64,000 nt of DNA from Mytilus galloprovincialis (lineage: Eukaryota > Mollusca > Bivalvia > Mytilida > Mytilidae): positions 62,145,078 through 62,209,077 of the forward strand of contig NC_134841.1 of the NCBI RefSeq assembly GCF_965363235.1, read 5' to 3'. Every line of letters begins with the position of its first letter. Position 1 is the stretch's first letter. This document shows positions 1 to 11,849 of the stretch, piece after piece. A program made the position numbers and the translations under genes. The notes beneath the pieces were generated by a model. The model saw only the letters and a list, made by a program, of their open reading frames with translations. It made no database searches and was not told the origin of the DNA.

Positions 1-240
1 TGATGTTTGAACGGTTTTTTTGCCATTTGCTTAGGAACTTGCTGTTTGGATTTCCTGGGAGTTCCGTATTTTTGATATTTTACTTTTCACTCCTAAATAA
101 CTTAAGTACTTTTAAATCATGTGTTTAGGCATGAATGAATAACGATTGTTAGAACTTCATATATTTCGACCGCCTCTGTGGTGTCGTGGTAGCTTGTGCC
201 TTGAGTTCGTGTGTTCGAACTCTGTCCTGGCCAAACCAAA
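1..240. other. Unassigned DNA with a tRNA-like stretch
   Basis: No open frame of interest. Positions 182-232 resemble a tRNA-derived promoter: a D-arm-like gtgtcgtggtagc followed about 30 bases later by a B-box-like gtgttcgaactc. It does not fold as a full tRNA that I can see, so a decayed SINE head is the likelier reading. Confidence 0.3.
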
Positions 241-1290
241 ACCTATATATAAATTGCTTCGCAGAGCGCATCTGGGTACGACCTCAGAGGTTCAACACTG
301 ATCAGTTGGGACAAAAATGGAAACAATATTCTCGCTGGATACAGGTCTGAAATTTGATTGTAACTAAATATTTGACATATAATAGGTTTCTGAAACAGAA
401 TAACTGTAGTCAAAGAACTTAGAATTGGTTATAAGATTTGAATTTATATTCAAAGTTTTGCTAATGTGTAATACACCATGCTGTAGCAAATTGTAACCCC
501 ATTTTTTTGCTTTTGTGCAATACACTGCTGTTGAGAATTCCCCCTCCCCCTGTTTTTTTAATTTGTAATATCTTAAGAAAAAATTGCCCCCCCCTTTTAA
601 AAAAAGCCCCCAATTATTTCCCCAAAGATATGGTCAAAATCTCAATTCAAATTTCCAATGGAGTTTTTCAAAGATAATTACCCATCAAATAATTTAAAAG
701 CAGTGTCAGGGAGGTAATCCAAATTTTACTTAAAAGTAATTGTCCATTAACCAGGACACTCTTGTTTTCCCCCTAATTCCTAAAGGGTTTGAGCTATAAC
801 CCCCCAAAGCCAATCCTAACCATCCCTTTCTGGTATGGATATGATTTGAATTTTTGTGTTTTAATGCCACTTTTAAGCACCGCATCTAGGCTATTTCGTG
901 GCGGCCAGTTTTTATTGGTGGAGGAAGCCGTACCCGAAGAAACCCACTGACCTTCGATAGGAAAGCTGACAATATCCTAGTCAATTAAGATTGGAGTCGA
1001 GTGCACCAGCACTAGCGGGGTTCGAACTCACAACCTCAGTGTTGACCTGCTAGTGATTACAGTAGTAACTACTTAGACCACTCGGACACCGAGGCCCCTT
1101 CTGGTATGGAACCTTGTCGTATGATTTCAGAGAGGTTAATACACCATTCCACAAGATATTGTCTGGAAACAAGAAAAAACCTTTCCACAAGTTATTGTCT
1201 GGAAACTAGAAAAAATCTTATTTGGGTATCTTTTTGGCCCTTAACCCTTAAGACCCCAATCCCGTCTGTAGGCGTGATGGCGACAACCAA
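241..1290 (+). repeat. Diverged copy of the tacgaccgc repeat family, interrupted by a SINE
   Basis: The left part (about 250-420) matches the head of the copy at 4797-6736: a tacgacc motif, a run about a Cagttgggacaa-type sequence, then a stretch resembling ctggattcagctct. The right part (780-838 and 1111-1260) matches its tail, with phrases such as tatttgggtatctttttgg. The repeat was split by the SINE at 840-1098. The open frame at 1106-1372 belongs to this repeat and is not a gene. Confidence 0.6.
840..1098 (-). mobile_element. tRNA-derived SINE with 12-bp target duplication
   Basis: Read on the minus strand, the element begins with a tRNA-like head (ggggcctcggtgtccgagtg, then about 50 bases to gagttcgaaccccgc). 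These match RNA polymerase III A and B boxes, with a long variable arm as in Leu/Ser-type tRNAs. A conserved body with cctccaccaataaaaactgg follows, then an A/T-rich tail. The flanks are perfect 12-bp direct repeats, ttctggtatgga, at 828-839 and 1099-1110. Tail, head and duplication together support L1-type retroposition. It resembles mollusc tRNA-SINEs such as the V-SINE group, but I cannot assign a named family. Confidence 0.8.
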
Positions 1291-1633
1291 AATCAGGTGG
1301 GGGTGGGCATCTTTTGATGGCCACTACGTAACTGTAAGTGACTGTGTATGTATAAACTATTATAATAAATGAATACATAGGTGGTACAGGAACACAACGA
1401 GGTATAAAATGGCAAATAGGAATCTAGTCTGTAAAATCTAGGTCACCGTTTTGTCAAAAATCAGTAAAAACTAAAAACGGACATTTAGGCAGACCTGACG
1501 AGAATAATAATTCCCCAGCAAGACACTCAAGTCCCACATACTCCCAGTTAGTATGAATGGACTGCTGTAACTATAGGGTAATACTTGAATGACAAAGAAA
1601 CACAGTATTGTCAATGTTCACCTCTCACGGTCG
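1291..1633. other. No feature seen
   Basis: AT-rich sequence without coding signal, splice-bounded exon or clear repeat. The heptamer tcaatgt at 1611-1617 recurs right after the foldback-type element at 2895-2901 and might be its target duplication, but it is 16 bp away from the left terminal GGGG. Confidence 0.4.
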
Positions 1634-2894
1634 GGGTCCGCTCCGACAGTCCGACAGTTCTATCGTCCGACGGTTCAATAGTCCGACGGTTCGATAGTCC
1701 GATATATACAACTAGATATGATATAGAATAATCACAGACACAAGACGTTCTACCTGGCTTTCGAGACGCGACAGACCTAACTTTTCCAAAACTGAATCTC
1801 CATTATTGTTTTCAACTTATTTCACAGATAACAATTTGTTTTAAATTGACATCTTTGTGTAAGTTGAAAGTTCACATGAAAAGATGGTATACAAAAGACT
1901 CTGTTGCCCGTTTCTATTATATCTCTGAAATGGCTGTTAGGGGCAATGATTTAATATTCAACAGTTTCAAATACCAGAAAAACTGACAGAGAATTCATGC
2001 TATATACTGGCGATGTTGGAGGAAAGAGTGATTTTTATCGTGCTGTTTCACCACTGTCTACGGAAAACTTTGCGGGTCCAGAAAAAACGTAACCCTGTGG
2101 TGGTTTTTGTTTGTTGATGTAATTTCACACTTGCTTTCCGTTTATTGGTTCTTCTCGTCTGAATTGTTTTACACGGGGCCCTTTTTTTTTAGACATAAAA
2201 GATCATGTGAGCTTTTGTCATCACTTGGCGTCCGTCGTCCGTCTGTCAAGATCTTACTTAAAGATCTCCTTCTCTGAAACCACTGGGTCAATTTGAACCA
2301 AACTTGGCAGAAATGGTCCTTATGTGGTCGTCTTTCAGAATTGTGTCCAATGCCCCGATCCGTAGTACAACGGACAGCCGATCAGGATGGCTGCCCCAAT
2401 GAACTTAGTAATATTGGACCATTTAGGAAATAACTTCAAGAAGTTTTGTCGTCTGAAACCAAAGAGCCAATTTTAACTCTGGCTTACAAATGATGTCTTG
2501 AACATCTAAGAAACAACCATCTTAAAAATGAAATAGTGCAGCATTTGTAAGCCAGGGGGCAGCACTAGTCAGTCAAATGAATACTGTGAATACGTGAAAA
2601 CAGTCATGTGTGACCAGAACTGACTTATGTAGGCCTTAAAAACCACACAAGAGAGTCATGTTCAGCTTTTCCTCAAGTTGGTAGGTAGGATCTTTTTACT
2701 TTTAAATCAGATCATGATACTTTCATCATATATACGCAGTTCTCAAATCCTGTACATGACTTCCGACTTGCATACATAAAGTAGAAATACCACTAAACTA
2801 TCGAACTATCGAACTATTGAACTGTCGGATCATCTAACCGTCGGACCATCAAACTGTCGGACTATCGAAGTGTCGGACTATCACTACGGCCCCC
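1634..2894. mobile_element. Foldback-like element with TCCGACAG-type tandem termini, copy 1
   Basis: The left end (1634-1703) is a short tandem array of units like agtccgacggttcgat. The right end (2795-2890) holds the reverse complement as repeated gtcggactatcgaa-type units, closing with ggcccc opposite the left ggggtccg. The interior carries a degenerate fragment (about 2198-2420) of the Helitron-like family seen at 18006-19759. A second element at 17354-19959 has the same terminal units. No coding capacity is visible. Confidence 0.7.
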
Positions 2895-3717
2895 TCAATG
2901 TATTTTAAAATCGGAAAATAGACGGAAAATTGCCATTTTCCGTGGGGTGGGTTCAAACCCATGAGAAAATATTCCCACTCCCCCCCCCCCCCCCATTGCC
3001 ATCCGCTACCAAATCCCAATATATAGTTTAATAGATGGGCATCAGATACAGCATGAAGAGTCTGCTAATTTGCATATAACTTGCATACAATTGCAAATAT
3101 TCGAAAATGCCTGATTTTCCAGAAATCTCTTTGGGGCGAATGAGTTAATTTCTAAACTGTTAGGACCATAACCCCTAAAACCAATCTAACCTTCCTTTTG
3201 TTGTTATAATCCATGTGTTTAAATTTCATAGATTTCTATTTTCTTGTACTAAGTTATTGTCCGGAATAAAAATGCAGTGCAGTTCCAAAATGTTCAAATG
3301 TTCAAATTTTGATTTCACTGTAGCCGGTATACTCAAGCTGGACTGGCAGTTCCAATTGTCTCATTTGGAACCAGATTTGACTCTGTGATTACTATACAGG
3401 AAATAGTCTAAATATTTGTACAGTGTCATTTTGGTCTCTTGTGGACAGTTGTCTCATTGGCAATCATACCACATCTTCTTTTTTTTATAAATATGCAACT
3501 CACAGGTGACAAAACTTAAAGTGTATGAAAACAAATCCAACATTTTAACAGAATACAGAGGCAGACACTGTAACTTATAAGAGTCAATTTGAATAAGATT
3601 AACTTTAATCAGAATCATATTTTGACCAATTTGTAAGAAATGTAAACAAATATTAAAGGATGACAACATTTTCATATTGTAAGAACAGAAAGCAAATAAG
3701 GTTAAACAATGAATCAA
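2895..3717. other. Non-coding DNA with a short SINE-tail fragment
   Basis: Contains a homopolymer C run near 2981-2993 and, at about 3440-3480, the phrase gttgtctcattggcaatcat, which is the reverse complement of the short repeat at 28443-28690. The minus-strand open frame 3454-3717 covers this repeat and is not supported as a gene. Confidence 0.5.
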
Positions 3718-4231
3718 GGGCGTAGCTAGGTATTCAGTCTACTGTAGGCACCATTTGGCAGGGGGTCTGCGAAGCCCCCCCGACGGAAAACGTTTTTTAG
3801 CGTTTTAGCTGCAAAATTTTATGTACAAAAATATTAAATTTACTGGTTATTTAATCATGAAAATTATAATATACATGATGAAAAGGTCAAAGAATTATAA
3901 ATAATTTACCATAACACCTGACTGGTGAATTAAATAACCCAGTACAATCGGAAATATATATATAAAAAAAAAATACAATATGCATTGCCCAGCGTAGATC
4001 AGCGTATCCCTTTAATTAAGCAGTACACCCTGTTTGGTATTTTCATATCTATTCCGTTCTGACTGATATATACTTTTAACTTAATTAATAGTACATAATG
4101 ACGATCCTTCATTAAAAATAATTCTGCAGATAACCTTGTTTATTATTATTTTTAATTAAAAAAAAATATTTGTGAAAAAATTATGTGTAGGCACTAGTCT
4201 TGCCTAATGTGCATAATGGCAGCTACGCCCC
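3718..4231. mobile_element. Short inverted-terminal-repeat element (gggcgtagct ends)
   Basis: The left end gggcgtagct (3718-3727) faces the inverted agctacgccc near 4221-4230, spanning about 510 bp of AT-rich non-coding DNA. The phrase gtaggcac also appears just inside both ends. The flanks share only tgaat, so the target duplication is uncertain. The open frame 4200-4409 starts inside the right end and is not a gene. Confidence 0.45.
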
Positions 4232-4796
4232 TGAATTTGATTTAACTGCTATAAATACATATAATACTAAATATGTACCTAAAAAAAAATATAATATTGT
4301 TGTACTACAAGATAATATTGTCTTGAAAATTTTGCTTTACTACAAAACCACACTAGTACAGTATTTTTGTGAACAGCTTTCAGAAATAAAAATAATGATT
4401 TTTCAATGAAAAACATTCAAAAAGTATTTCAGTCATTAACTGTATAAAATAAAAGTAAACATAACAAAGAGTGGCCACATATCTTCACATAAGAAACATT
4501 TCCAATTGTAAAAACAAAACACATTTGAAATAGGTGCATCTTTTTTCTATAAGATGTGTGACAGTTACAAAAATAATACACCTACAAAATATCTTTAAAA
4601 AAATATCATAATCACTTATACTTTTATGTCTTTATCATTTTAAAATAAAGATAATATGTGTATACACACCTACCCTACATGAAAAAGAACTGTTGAAGTT
4701 CAGAAAAAGTCTTCTGAACTATGAAATAAACTTTAAGAATGGAGCATAGAAGGAAGGTAAGACAGGCTTATAACCAGATGCTCCGCAGGGCGTAGC

Positions 4797-6736
4797 TTTA
4801 TACGACCGCAGAGGTTGAACCCTGAACAGTTGGGGCAAGTATGGACACAACATTCAAGCTGGATTCAGCTCTAAATTTGGATTGTGATTAAATAGTTGAC
4901 ACAGCATAGGTTTCTGACACAGAATGAATGTGTTCTAATGAACTTAAAATTTTTGTTTTCTCTTAGAGCAATTCACTATGCTGTTGAATATTAATCCTCT
5001 CAAAAAAAGTTTGAAGAAATTTTCTTTTTTATTTATGAAATTTCAAATGAGAAAAATTGAACCAAATTTTTTATAATCACATCCCCCTTTCCCTTATTCC
5101 AAAACTAATCTCAATTAAAATTTCTAATGGAGTTTGCAACAATAACTACTCATTTAAATACATCATAAAATATTAAGATGTAAAAAAACTGCTTGTTATC
5201 ACTGAATGGTAAAGATTATTTTAATTTATCAGTTGGTAGTAAAAAGTGAATATACATTGTATATTGTATATAACAAAGATTTAAATTGATTCTGGACAAA
5301 GAAAGATAACTCCAATTAAAAAAAAATCTTGCTATTGCACAATATTTTGCAATTAGATATTTCTTGCTTACTATTCTGGACAAAGAAAGATAACTCTAAT
5401 TAAAAAAAAATTTGCTATTTCACAATATTGTGCAATTAGATATTTCTTGCCATTGCGCAATACTGTGCAATTGAAAAGACTTGCTATTGCACAATACTTA
5501 ATATAATAATTTTGGATCCTGATTTGGACCAACTTGAAAACTGGGCCCATAATAAAAAATCTAAGTACATTTTTGGATTCAGCATATCAAAGAACCCCAA
5601 GATTTCAATTTTTGTTAAAATCAGACTAAGTTTAATTTTGGACCCTTTGGACTTTAGTGTAGACCAATTTGAAAACAGGACCAAAAATGAAGAATCTACA
5701 TACACAGTTAGATTTGGTATATCAAAGAACCCCATTTATTCAATTTTTGATGAAATCAAACAAAGTTTAATTTTGGACCCCGATTTGGACCAACTTGAAA
5801 ACTGGGCCAATAATCAAGAATCTAAGTACATTTTTAGATTCAGCATATCAAAGAACCTAACTGATTCATTTTTTGTCAAAATCAAACTAAGTTTAATTTT
5901 GGACCCTTTGGACCTTAATGTAGACCAATTTGAAAACGGGACCAAAAGTTAAGAATCTACATACACAGTCATGACAGTTAGATTCGGCATATCAAAGAAA
6001 CCCAATTATTCAATTTTGATGAAATCAAACAATGTTTAATTTTGGACCCTTTGGGCCCCTTATTCTGTTGGGACCAAAACTCCCAAAATCAATACCAACC
6101 TTCCTTTTATAGTCATAAACCTTGTGTTTAAATTTCATAGATTTCTATTTACTTATACTAACGTTATGGTGCGAAAACCAAGAAAAATGCTTATTTGGGT
6201 CCCTTTTTGGCCCCTAATTCCTAAACTGTTGGGACCTAAACTCCCAAAATCAATACCAACCTTCCTTTTGTAGTCATTAACATTGTGTTTAAATTTCATT
6301 GATTTCTATTTACTTAAACTAAAGTTATTGTGCGAAAACCAAGAATAATGCTTATTTGGGCCCTTTTTTGGCCCCTAATTCCTAAACTGTTGAAACCAAA
6401 ACTCCCAAAATCAATCCCAACCGTTCTTTTGTGGTCATAAACCTTGTGTCAAAATTTCATAGATTTCTATTAACTTAAACTAAAGTTATAGTGCGAAAAC
6501 CAAGAAAATGCTTATTTGGGCCCTTTTTGGCCCCTAATTCCTAAAATGTTGGGACCAAAACTCCCAAAATCAATACCAACCTTCCTTTTGTGGTCATAAA
6601 CCTTGTGTTAAAATTTCATAGATTTCCATTCACTTTTACTAAAGTTAGAGTGCGAAAACTAAAAGTATTCGGACGACGACGCCAACGTGATAGCAATATA
6701 CGACGAAAAATTTTTCAAATTTTGCGGTCGTATAAA
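4797..6736 (+). repeat. Near-complete tacgaccgca-family element
   Basis: Bounded by perfect 14-bp inverted repeats, tttatacgaccgca at 4797-4810 and its complement at 6723-6736. Inside are two sets of internal tandem repeats: a 259-bp pair of linked units near 5500-5990 (gatttggaccaacttgaaaa recurs) and four units of about 160 bp from about 6110 to 6650 (aaccttgtgtttaaatttca recurs). The reverse-oriented copy at 30655-31740 shares both sets. The shared sequence extends about 30 bp beyond the left inverted repeat, so the true element end is near 4770. A non-autonomous element of unknown class. The 146-aa open frame at 5512-5952 is a by-product of the repeats. Confidence 0.75.
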
Positions 6737-9554
6737 AACTAAAATTACCAGCGTTAAAAAGAAGTATAAATAGGAAAGCCAGAATTGAAATAAAAAATCA
6801 AATTAGAAAGAGACGAGAAACGATTTAATTAATTCTACAATATATCTATTTATCATAACTATGAGATTCCATCACAGTAAAAATACAAACAAATAAAACA
6901 ACTGAACTGTTTAGACTCAAATCTCTCACTTGATATTAGCTGTAAACTTTAACAGTTGTCATTAGCTATGGTATTTGAAAACTATTAATTGTTACATGAC
7001 GCAATTATTTAAAAATAAAAATTGAAATTATACATGTATGGGCCTATCCAGTAAAAATGAATAAAATTACTCTTTTACCATGTTTACTGTACAATAATAA
7101 ACATTTAATTTCAAAGTGAAGATATTTAGAGACCCACATTTTTTCTGATGTTCTACAATTTAGTACCCTTGAAATCTGAAATGAGAAAAAAATTGTCCTC
7201 CCACAATTTTTTTTCATCCCCCATCCCCCCTCAATCTGCTAAATATTAAAATTCAAGTTTGAAACTTAAATGGTACATAGTCATACATATACATGTAGCT
7301 GTGTCAATAAAATAATGGATAAATATATACATAATTAGCATCCTTGTTCATCGATATGAAGACTGGTTTTAGATTACATGAAGATATTGTAACTCTCCCA
7401 AATGAAGAAATGATTCTAAATGAATGCATGAACTGTCTCTCAAAGAAAGTTCAATTACACAGCTTTGAAAACCAGTAAACAGGAATTCAATGGGCAAGAT
7501 ACCACAGTTGCGTAGGCCATTTATATATACATGAAAATAATTTAATTATAAATGTAGACAAAGGTCGAAAAATTTAGAAGATCATCCTGTTCGAAAATAT
7601 CTTTCAACTTTTAAAAATACATGTACTTGTATAGAGTATTTTGAAGACTCCTGACTTTACTGCTGCAAACTAAAATGCAAGAAGTGTGTGGTGAGCTCTT
7701 ATTCACTCAATATTGAAAATCAAAGTATTGTTAAAAGTTTTCAATGATTAATCTATTTCCTGATAAGACAAAAAAATCTTAAATTAAACATTTTATATTT
7801 AACGGAGTCGTGTCCCTTGCATATAAACCTACTTGGATAAAAATGATTTCAAAAGATACTCCTAAAACAATAAATTCAGAGTAATGCAAAGTTTTATATT
7901 ATTGAGGATGAGACTGGGTTCATGGGAAACTTGCTTTTTGCCTCCCTTGATTTTTATGACATTCCACAATTTATAGTAATGACTTTTTTCATCAACATAA
8001 ATGTCTTTAATATTTTCAAATAAATAGTCCCTGTTTTCTTTCTTATATATTTGAGACTAGAATGTCCCCGGAGACACACAAATCATGGGACAATAAAGGG
8101 TAGTGGGTAGTAAAGCATGGCATGACAATAGCACTTAAGTCAATTTACAATGTTGGTCAAATTCCAAAGCATTAAGCAATCTTAGAAAACTGCATTTAAC
8201 ACTACTTTGGATTTCAAAATAATAGAGACTTGTATGAGTAATTAGGAAACATAAAAAATGATAATGGAAATGTAAAAATCACTTATAATATTTAAATTAT
8301 AGTAATACAACACATGTAAACACATAAAATCTGAGATCATTTGCATATTTGACCAAAACAATAAAAATCTTTTACACTTGATGATTATAATCACATCTCA
8401 TATTGCAGCTGGTGCAACTGAAAAATTCTGACTACCTTAACTAGAGGCTCTCAAGAGCCTGTGTCACTGGGTCTATAGAAATATCAAACAAAGGACACTC
8501 TCCAACATTTTAGACGAGAATAGACCATGACAAAAATCTCCATTTTGTTCATCTTCTACTTCTGATCTTTTAGTCTGTTTAGTTTCTTTGACTTATTAAT
8601 AGATCTTGCCTTGCTGATAACGTTTTTTGACTTAGAGTGTTTATTTATCTATCATAATGCCAGGCATTACAGAAAAAAAATGTTTTGCTCTAAATATCAT
8701 GGTTTTCATCAAGGATTTGTATAGTTAGTTGCTATACAAATCCTTGTTTTCATGAAGAAAAAAAAGAATTGTAAAGTTTGTCATTCATGGGCTATAACTC
8801 CTATAAGAATTTGTCTTAACCATAATGTATTGTATACATTTTTGAGTTCATCAAATGAAAAGGAATGTATTGTTTTGGTCACTATTTTATCAACAATCAC
8901 TTAAATAGTACAATCAAGGTCCCAATGCCATTTAAACAGTTACGAAGAAACGTTTTCCTCTTTGTTTCCTCACACTATAACATAAAAAATATCACACATA
9001 ATAAACAATACATAGAAACTAAGACAACTATAATTTTATATACTATCAACATGAAAAAAAATAACAGAAACGAACATAAAATTTTCTTAGCAATGTCAAA
9101 TACTTGTAGATGTCTTACAATGTAATAATTAACTTTTTCACAAAACTTTTTTCTAAGGGCTGTTCCTTTAAATAATATATGTGAATGCATTAATATACTT
9201 TATATAATTGGTCTAATAACAATGAATTATCTCCCTTAGAAGCAATTTCAGCAGGGATTTTCATTCTATATATTTAAATAAAAAATTATGGGAAAAAAAG
9301 GTTTAAATTTTAAAGCTTTATATCATGATTTTTTTTTCTTATGATAAAACAGTGATGTTTAACAACTGTTGCAGTGATGTTTTCAAATGTCTTGACAATA
9401 AGTTTCAAAATAAAATTGATTCATGGACTGGAATATGATAAACTTGACATCAGAAATTTAAATTTTACAATATAAAATTAAGACTTTATAAATCTTTTTT
9501 TTATTATTACCAATAAGGTTATAAAAAAAAATCAACTACATAACATTGAGTGAA
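6737..9554. other. AT-rich DNA, no gene supported
   Basis: About 2.8 kb with frequent stops in all frames. Visible structure is limited to a Helitron-like 3' end fragment at 8441-8475 and a perfect hairpin at about 8711-8745 (arms aaggatttgtatag and ctatacaaatcctt). The open frames at 8865-9125 and 8975-9190 overlap on opposite strands and look random. Confidence 0.5.
8441..8475 (-). repeat. Truncated 3' end of the Helitron-like family
   Basis: On the minus strand the sequence reads gtgacacaggctcttgagag, then cct and CTAG followed by T, identical in form to the ends at 19741-19759 and 33429-33448. Only the terminal part is present. Confidence 0.6.
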
Positions 9555-9765
9555 GTGGGTCTCATTGGGGTCTAAGCGTGGCGCGGGATTGCCGATTTTT
9601 TTGTAAGTCAAATAAGTGTGTCGTGAAAATGGGAAATGAGGTCTAGCGGGACCCAGGAAATTACTAAAAAATGAGAATTGCTTACTTACATAGTGTAAGC
9701 GGAATACGGGAATCTGACAAAACAGTAAGCGGGATCCGGGATCGGAACCCCCCAACGAGACCCCC
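9555..9765. mobile_element. 211-bp MITE with AGTGAA target duplication
   Basis: The ends are inverted: gtgggtctcattgggg on the left and, read inward from the right, gggggtctcgttgggg. Immediately outside, AGTGAA occurs at 9549-9554 and 9766-9771, consistent with a 6-bp target duplication. The interior is GC-richer than its surroundings. The 78-aa minus-strand open frame over it is incidental. Confidence 0.65.
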
Positions 9766-9804
9766 AGTGAACATACAAATGTAAATCAACATCTATCTTT
9801 AAGT

Positions 9805-9810
9805 TTTATT
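9805..9810 (-). terminator. Possible polyadenylation signal for the F-box gene
   Basis: tttatt on the plus strand gives AATAAA on the minus strand, about 0.9 kb downstream of the F-box stop codon. Other minus-strand AATAAA-like hexamers occur nearer (for example about 10029), so the true 3' end is undecided. Confidence 0.25.
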
Positions 9811-10277
9811 GCATCTCACAAAACAAGATTTGTCCAGACTTAACATGTACAAGTATTTAATAAACCACTTAATTATATACATGATCACTAACTATTAAAA
9901 ATTTACATCATGAAATATTATGGCACTTGAACTTCTTTAACATAAACAGCACTCAAAATGCATAACTGTAACCATGGTAACTTAGTAACAAACAATTATA
10001 ACAATAACATATTCATCTTAGTAAGTTAAGTTTATTTGTTAACTGTTGGATAATTATGAATGCTAATTAAATATATAAGAAATTAGATAGTTAAGAAGAT
10101 GTTAATTTAGATGTTATTTAAGAGGAAAAATTAAAAAAAATACATTAAAGAGGGGAAAAAACCATTTGGGTTCCCTGTTCCCACAAAATCCATGAACTTT
10201 GGTATCCAACAAACAATTAAAAATAAAACCCCAGTATTTAATATTTCAAGATTTTGCTGACAAATCATTTGTATTTT

Positions 10278-10424
10278 GTCATGTCCATAGGCGGATCTAG
10301 GGGGCCCGGGCCCTCCCTTTCGTGGGAAAAATTTGGTTGATTATATACATTATGTAGGGATTCATTGAAGCATGACTGGAGTGGGGCCCCCCCTTAGGAA
10401 AAGTTCTGGATCCACCAATGATGT
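10278..10424. repeat. Short repeat (ggatctagggggc family), copy 1
   Basis: Shares the run ttggttgatta and the phrase gaagcatgactggag, in the same order, with 21611-21760. Both begin with a G-rich run and end near a ggatcc. Non-coding and possibly a MITE. It lies in the putative 3' UTR region of the F-box gene. Confidence 0.55.
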
Positions 10425-10703
10425 CTTATGAAAAATTATGAGACCAAAGTCATTCAATACATTTATATTATAATTAAAAATATCATATGCATTTTGTACA
10501 AAATAAATGCATACTTAATAATTGCCAAACTAAAAATTCTTTCTGAAAATATCAATACCAGATTACAATTTATGACTAAGCAGTTACTATAATATACAGC
10601 AAAAATGTATGTTTTGATTAAGTACATGTAAACTTTCATGACAAAGAATATATTTTGTTATCAAAATGTTCATTGGTCAAGTGATTACAATTTTTTGACA
10701 CTA

Positions 10704-11837
10704 TTACATTGCCCATCCAGTTTTGTGTTGTTTACAAGAGCAAACAGAGCGTAGAACTTCATCAAGCCTAGAGTAACAAAACTCACGCCACTCTGGCTCT
10801 AAGTAGTGGTCATTGATTGCACAAAGATTTGGAGCTCCAGACACCAATATTCTGTAGAGGCAGGGGATGTTGATTTTATCTGAAGTGACCAATGGTCCAT
10901 TCCATGGATGTCTCAATATACGGAACTTTTCTAATCGGGGCATGTCAATTCTCTTTAGATAGAATCCTCTACTCTGAGAGATATCAAAATAAGTCACTGA
11001 GTTTGAAGATACTGAGTAAAGTGATAGGGTTGGTCCACTTGGTGTCCAAACTTCCAACATAAATCTGCGTAGAGCAGGAAGCCCTGCTAAAACTTCTGTC
11101 AACATTTTTTGGTCAAGACATTGAAATACAAAGTATTTCTCAAGAACTAAACTATGAATGTTTTTCAATCTTGTCAAACACTTCACACTTCTGGAACACC
11201 AATCAAATGGCATTACTAGTGTCCGTATAGCAGTTGCCTTTTTAGTAAAAAGGTCAAACATGTTACCAAAATATCTTGCTCTTAAACGATGTCTATACAT
11301 TATATCGTTTTCTTTGTCGTCATCTGGTGGTACCCAGTAAGGCCGGCATGGTGTTTCTTTCCAGTTTAAAGAGCAAACTTTACATTCACGATAATTGAGA
11401 TTTATCATTAATGATTCCACCAGCTTTAAGTAACCACTTGAACATTCCCCAATGTTAAACTTAAATTCAAAACGTTTTGGCCGAGGTTTAGTGCATAAAA
11501 TGAACTTGCAAAAAAGGTGGACCCGTTTCTTATAGCATGAGTAACAGTTTTCAACTCTTTCATGAACAATTTGTGATGGAAGGCATGTCACTGGGAAGTT
11601 CCATATCGACAGTTGGTCCCAAACACTTGGATGAAGCAGGAGGTGATTCCATTCTTTACATACTGATAAAATACAGCCTTTCTCTATGTGGTCCAGGTAG
11701 GAAAAAACCTTTAATTTGCAGTCTACTGGCAGTGCATTAAATGTAAAATATTCATTGTTAAGAATAGGTTCATCTAATAAGATGTTGTCATATTTTCGGC
11801 TTCCTCTTATTCTTAAACTTCTTCTCCTCTCAGCCAT
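10704..11837 (-). CDS. F-box domain protein, single coding exon
   Basis: A 377-aa frame. The F-box lies at about residues 34-78 (FNALPVDCKLKVFSYL, then a VCKEWN segment and a conserved Trp after HPSV), so the protein probably recruits targets to an SCF (Skp1-Cul1) ubiquitin ligase. The remaining ~300 residues have irregular leucine-rich spacing (RTLVMPF, HSLVLEKY, RRFMLEVW), suggesting divergent LRR-like repeats as the substrate side, and a cysteine cluster around YRECKVCSLNW; neither assigns a target. The first ATG is at 11837. The frame remains open one codon further (TTG at 11838-11840), but AUG initiation is expected. Directly upstream is a 3' splice-site-like TTATTTTCACAG, so a non-coding 5' exon probably lies further upstream. 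The coding region is intact and more GC-rich than its flanks. I do not recognise a specific FBXO orthologue. Confidence 0.85.
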   Translation of the reverse strand: MAERRRSLRIRGSRKYDNILLDEPILNNEYFTFNALPVDCKLKVFSYLDHIEKGCILSVCKEWNHLLLHPSVWDQLSIWNFPVTCLPSQIVHERVENCYSCYKKRVHLFCKFILCTKPRPKRFEFKFNIGECSSGYLKLVESLMINLNYRECKVCSLNWKETPCRPYWVPPDDDKENDIMYRHRLRARYFGNMFDLFTKKATAIRTLVMPFDWCSRSVKCLTRLKNIHSLVLEKYFVFQCLDQKMLTEVLAGLPALRRFMLEVWTPSGPTLSLYSVSSNSVTYFDISQSRGFYLKRIDMPRLEKFRILRHPWNGPLVTSDKINIPCLYRILVSGAPNLCAINDHYLEPEWREFCYSRLDEVLRSVCSCKQHKTGWAM

Positions 11838-11849
11838 CAACCTGTGAAA
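11838..11849 (-). promoter_or_regulatory. Probable 3' splice site of a 5' UTR intron
   Basis: The minus strand reads TTATTTTCACAG immediately before GTTG-ATG of the F-box gene. A pyrimidine-rich tract ending in CAG directly before the start suggests that the 5' UTR is spliced on here; the upstream exon was not located. Confidence 0.5.

Noticed and set aside
182..232. tRNA gene
   Set aside because: Only box-like motifs; no complete cloverleaf or acceptor stem could be drawn.
1611..2901. tcaatgt as target duplication of foldback copy 1
   Set aside because: The right copy abuts the element, but the left copy is 16 bp from the terminal GGGG; a heptamer match could be chance.
5512..5952. 146-aa open frame with repeated DQLEN/SKYIF peptides
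   Set aside because: It is the translation of internal tandem units of a non-coding repeat. An overlapping frame is also open on the other strand, and the same units at 30655-31740 are not open.
11838..11840. TTG as start codon of the F-box protein
   Set aside because: The following codon is ATG, and a splice acceptor stands just upstream; AUG initiation is expected in an animal gene.
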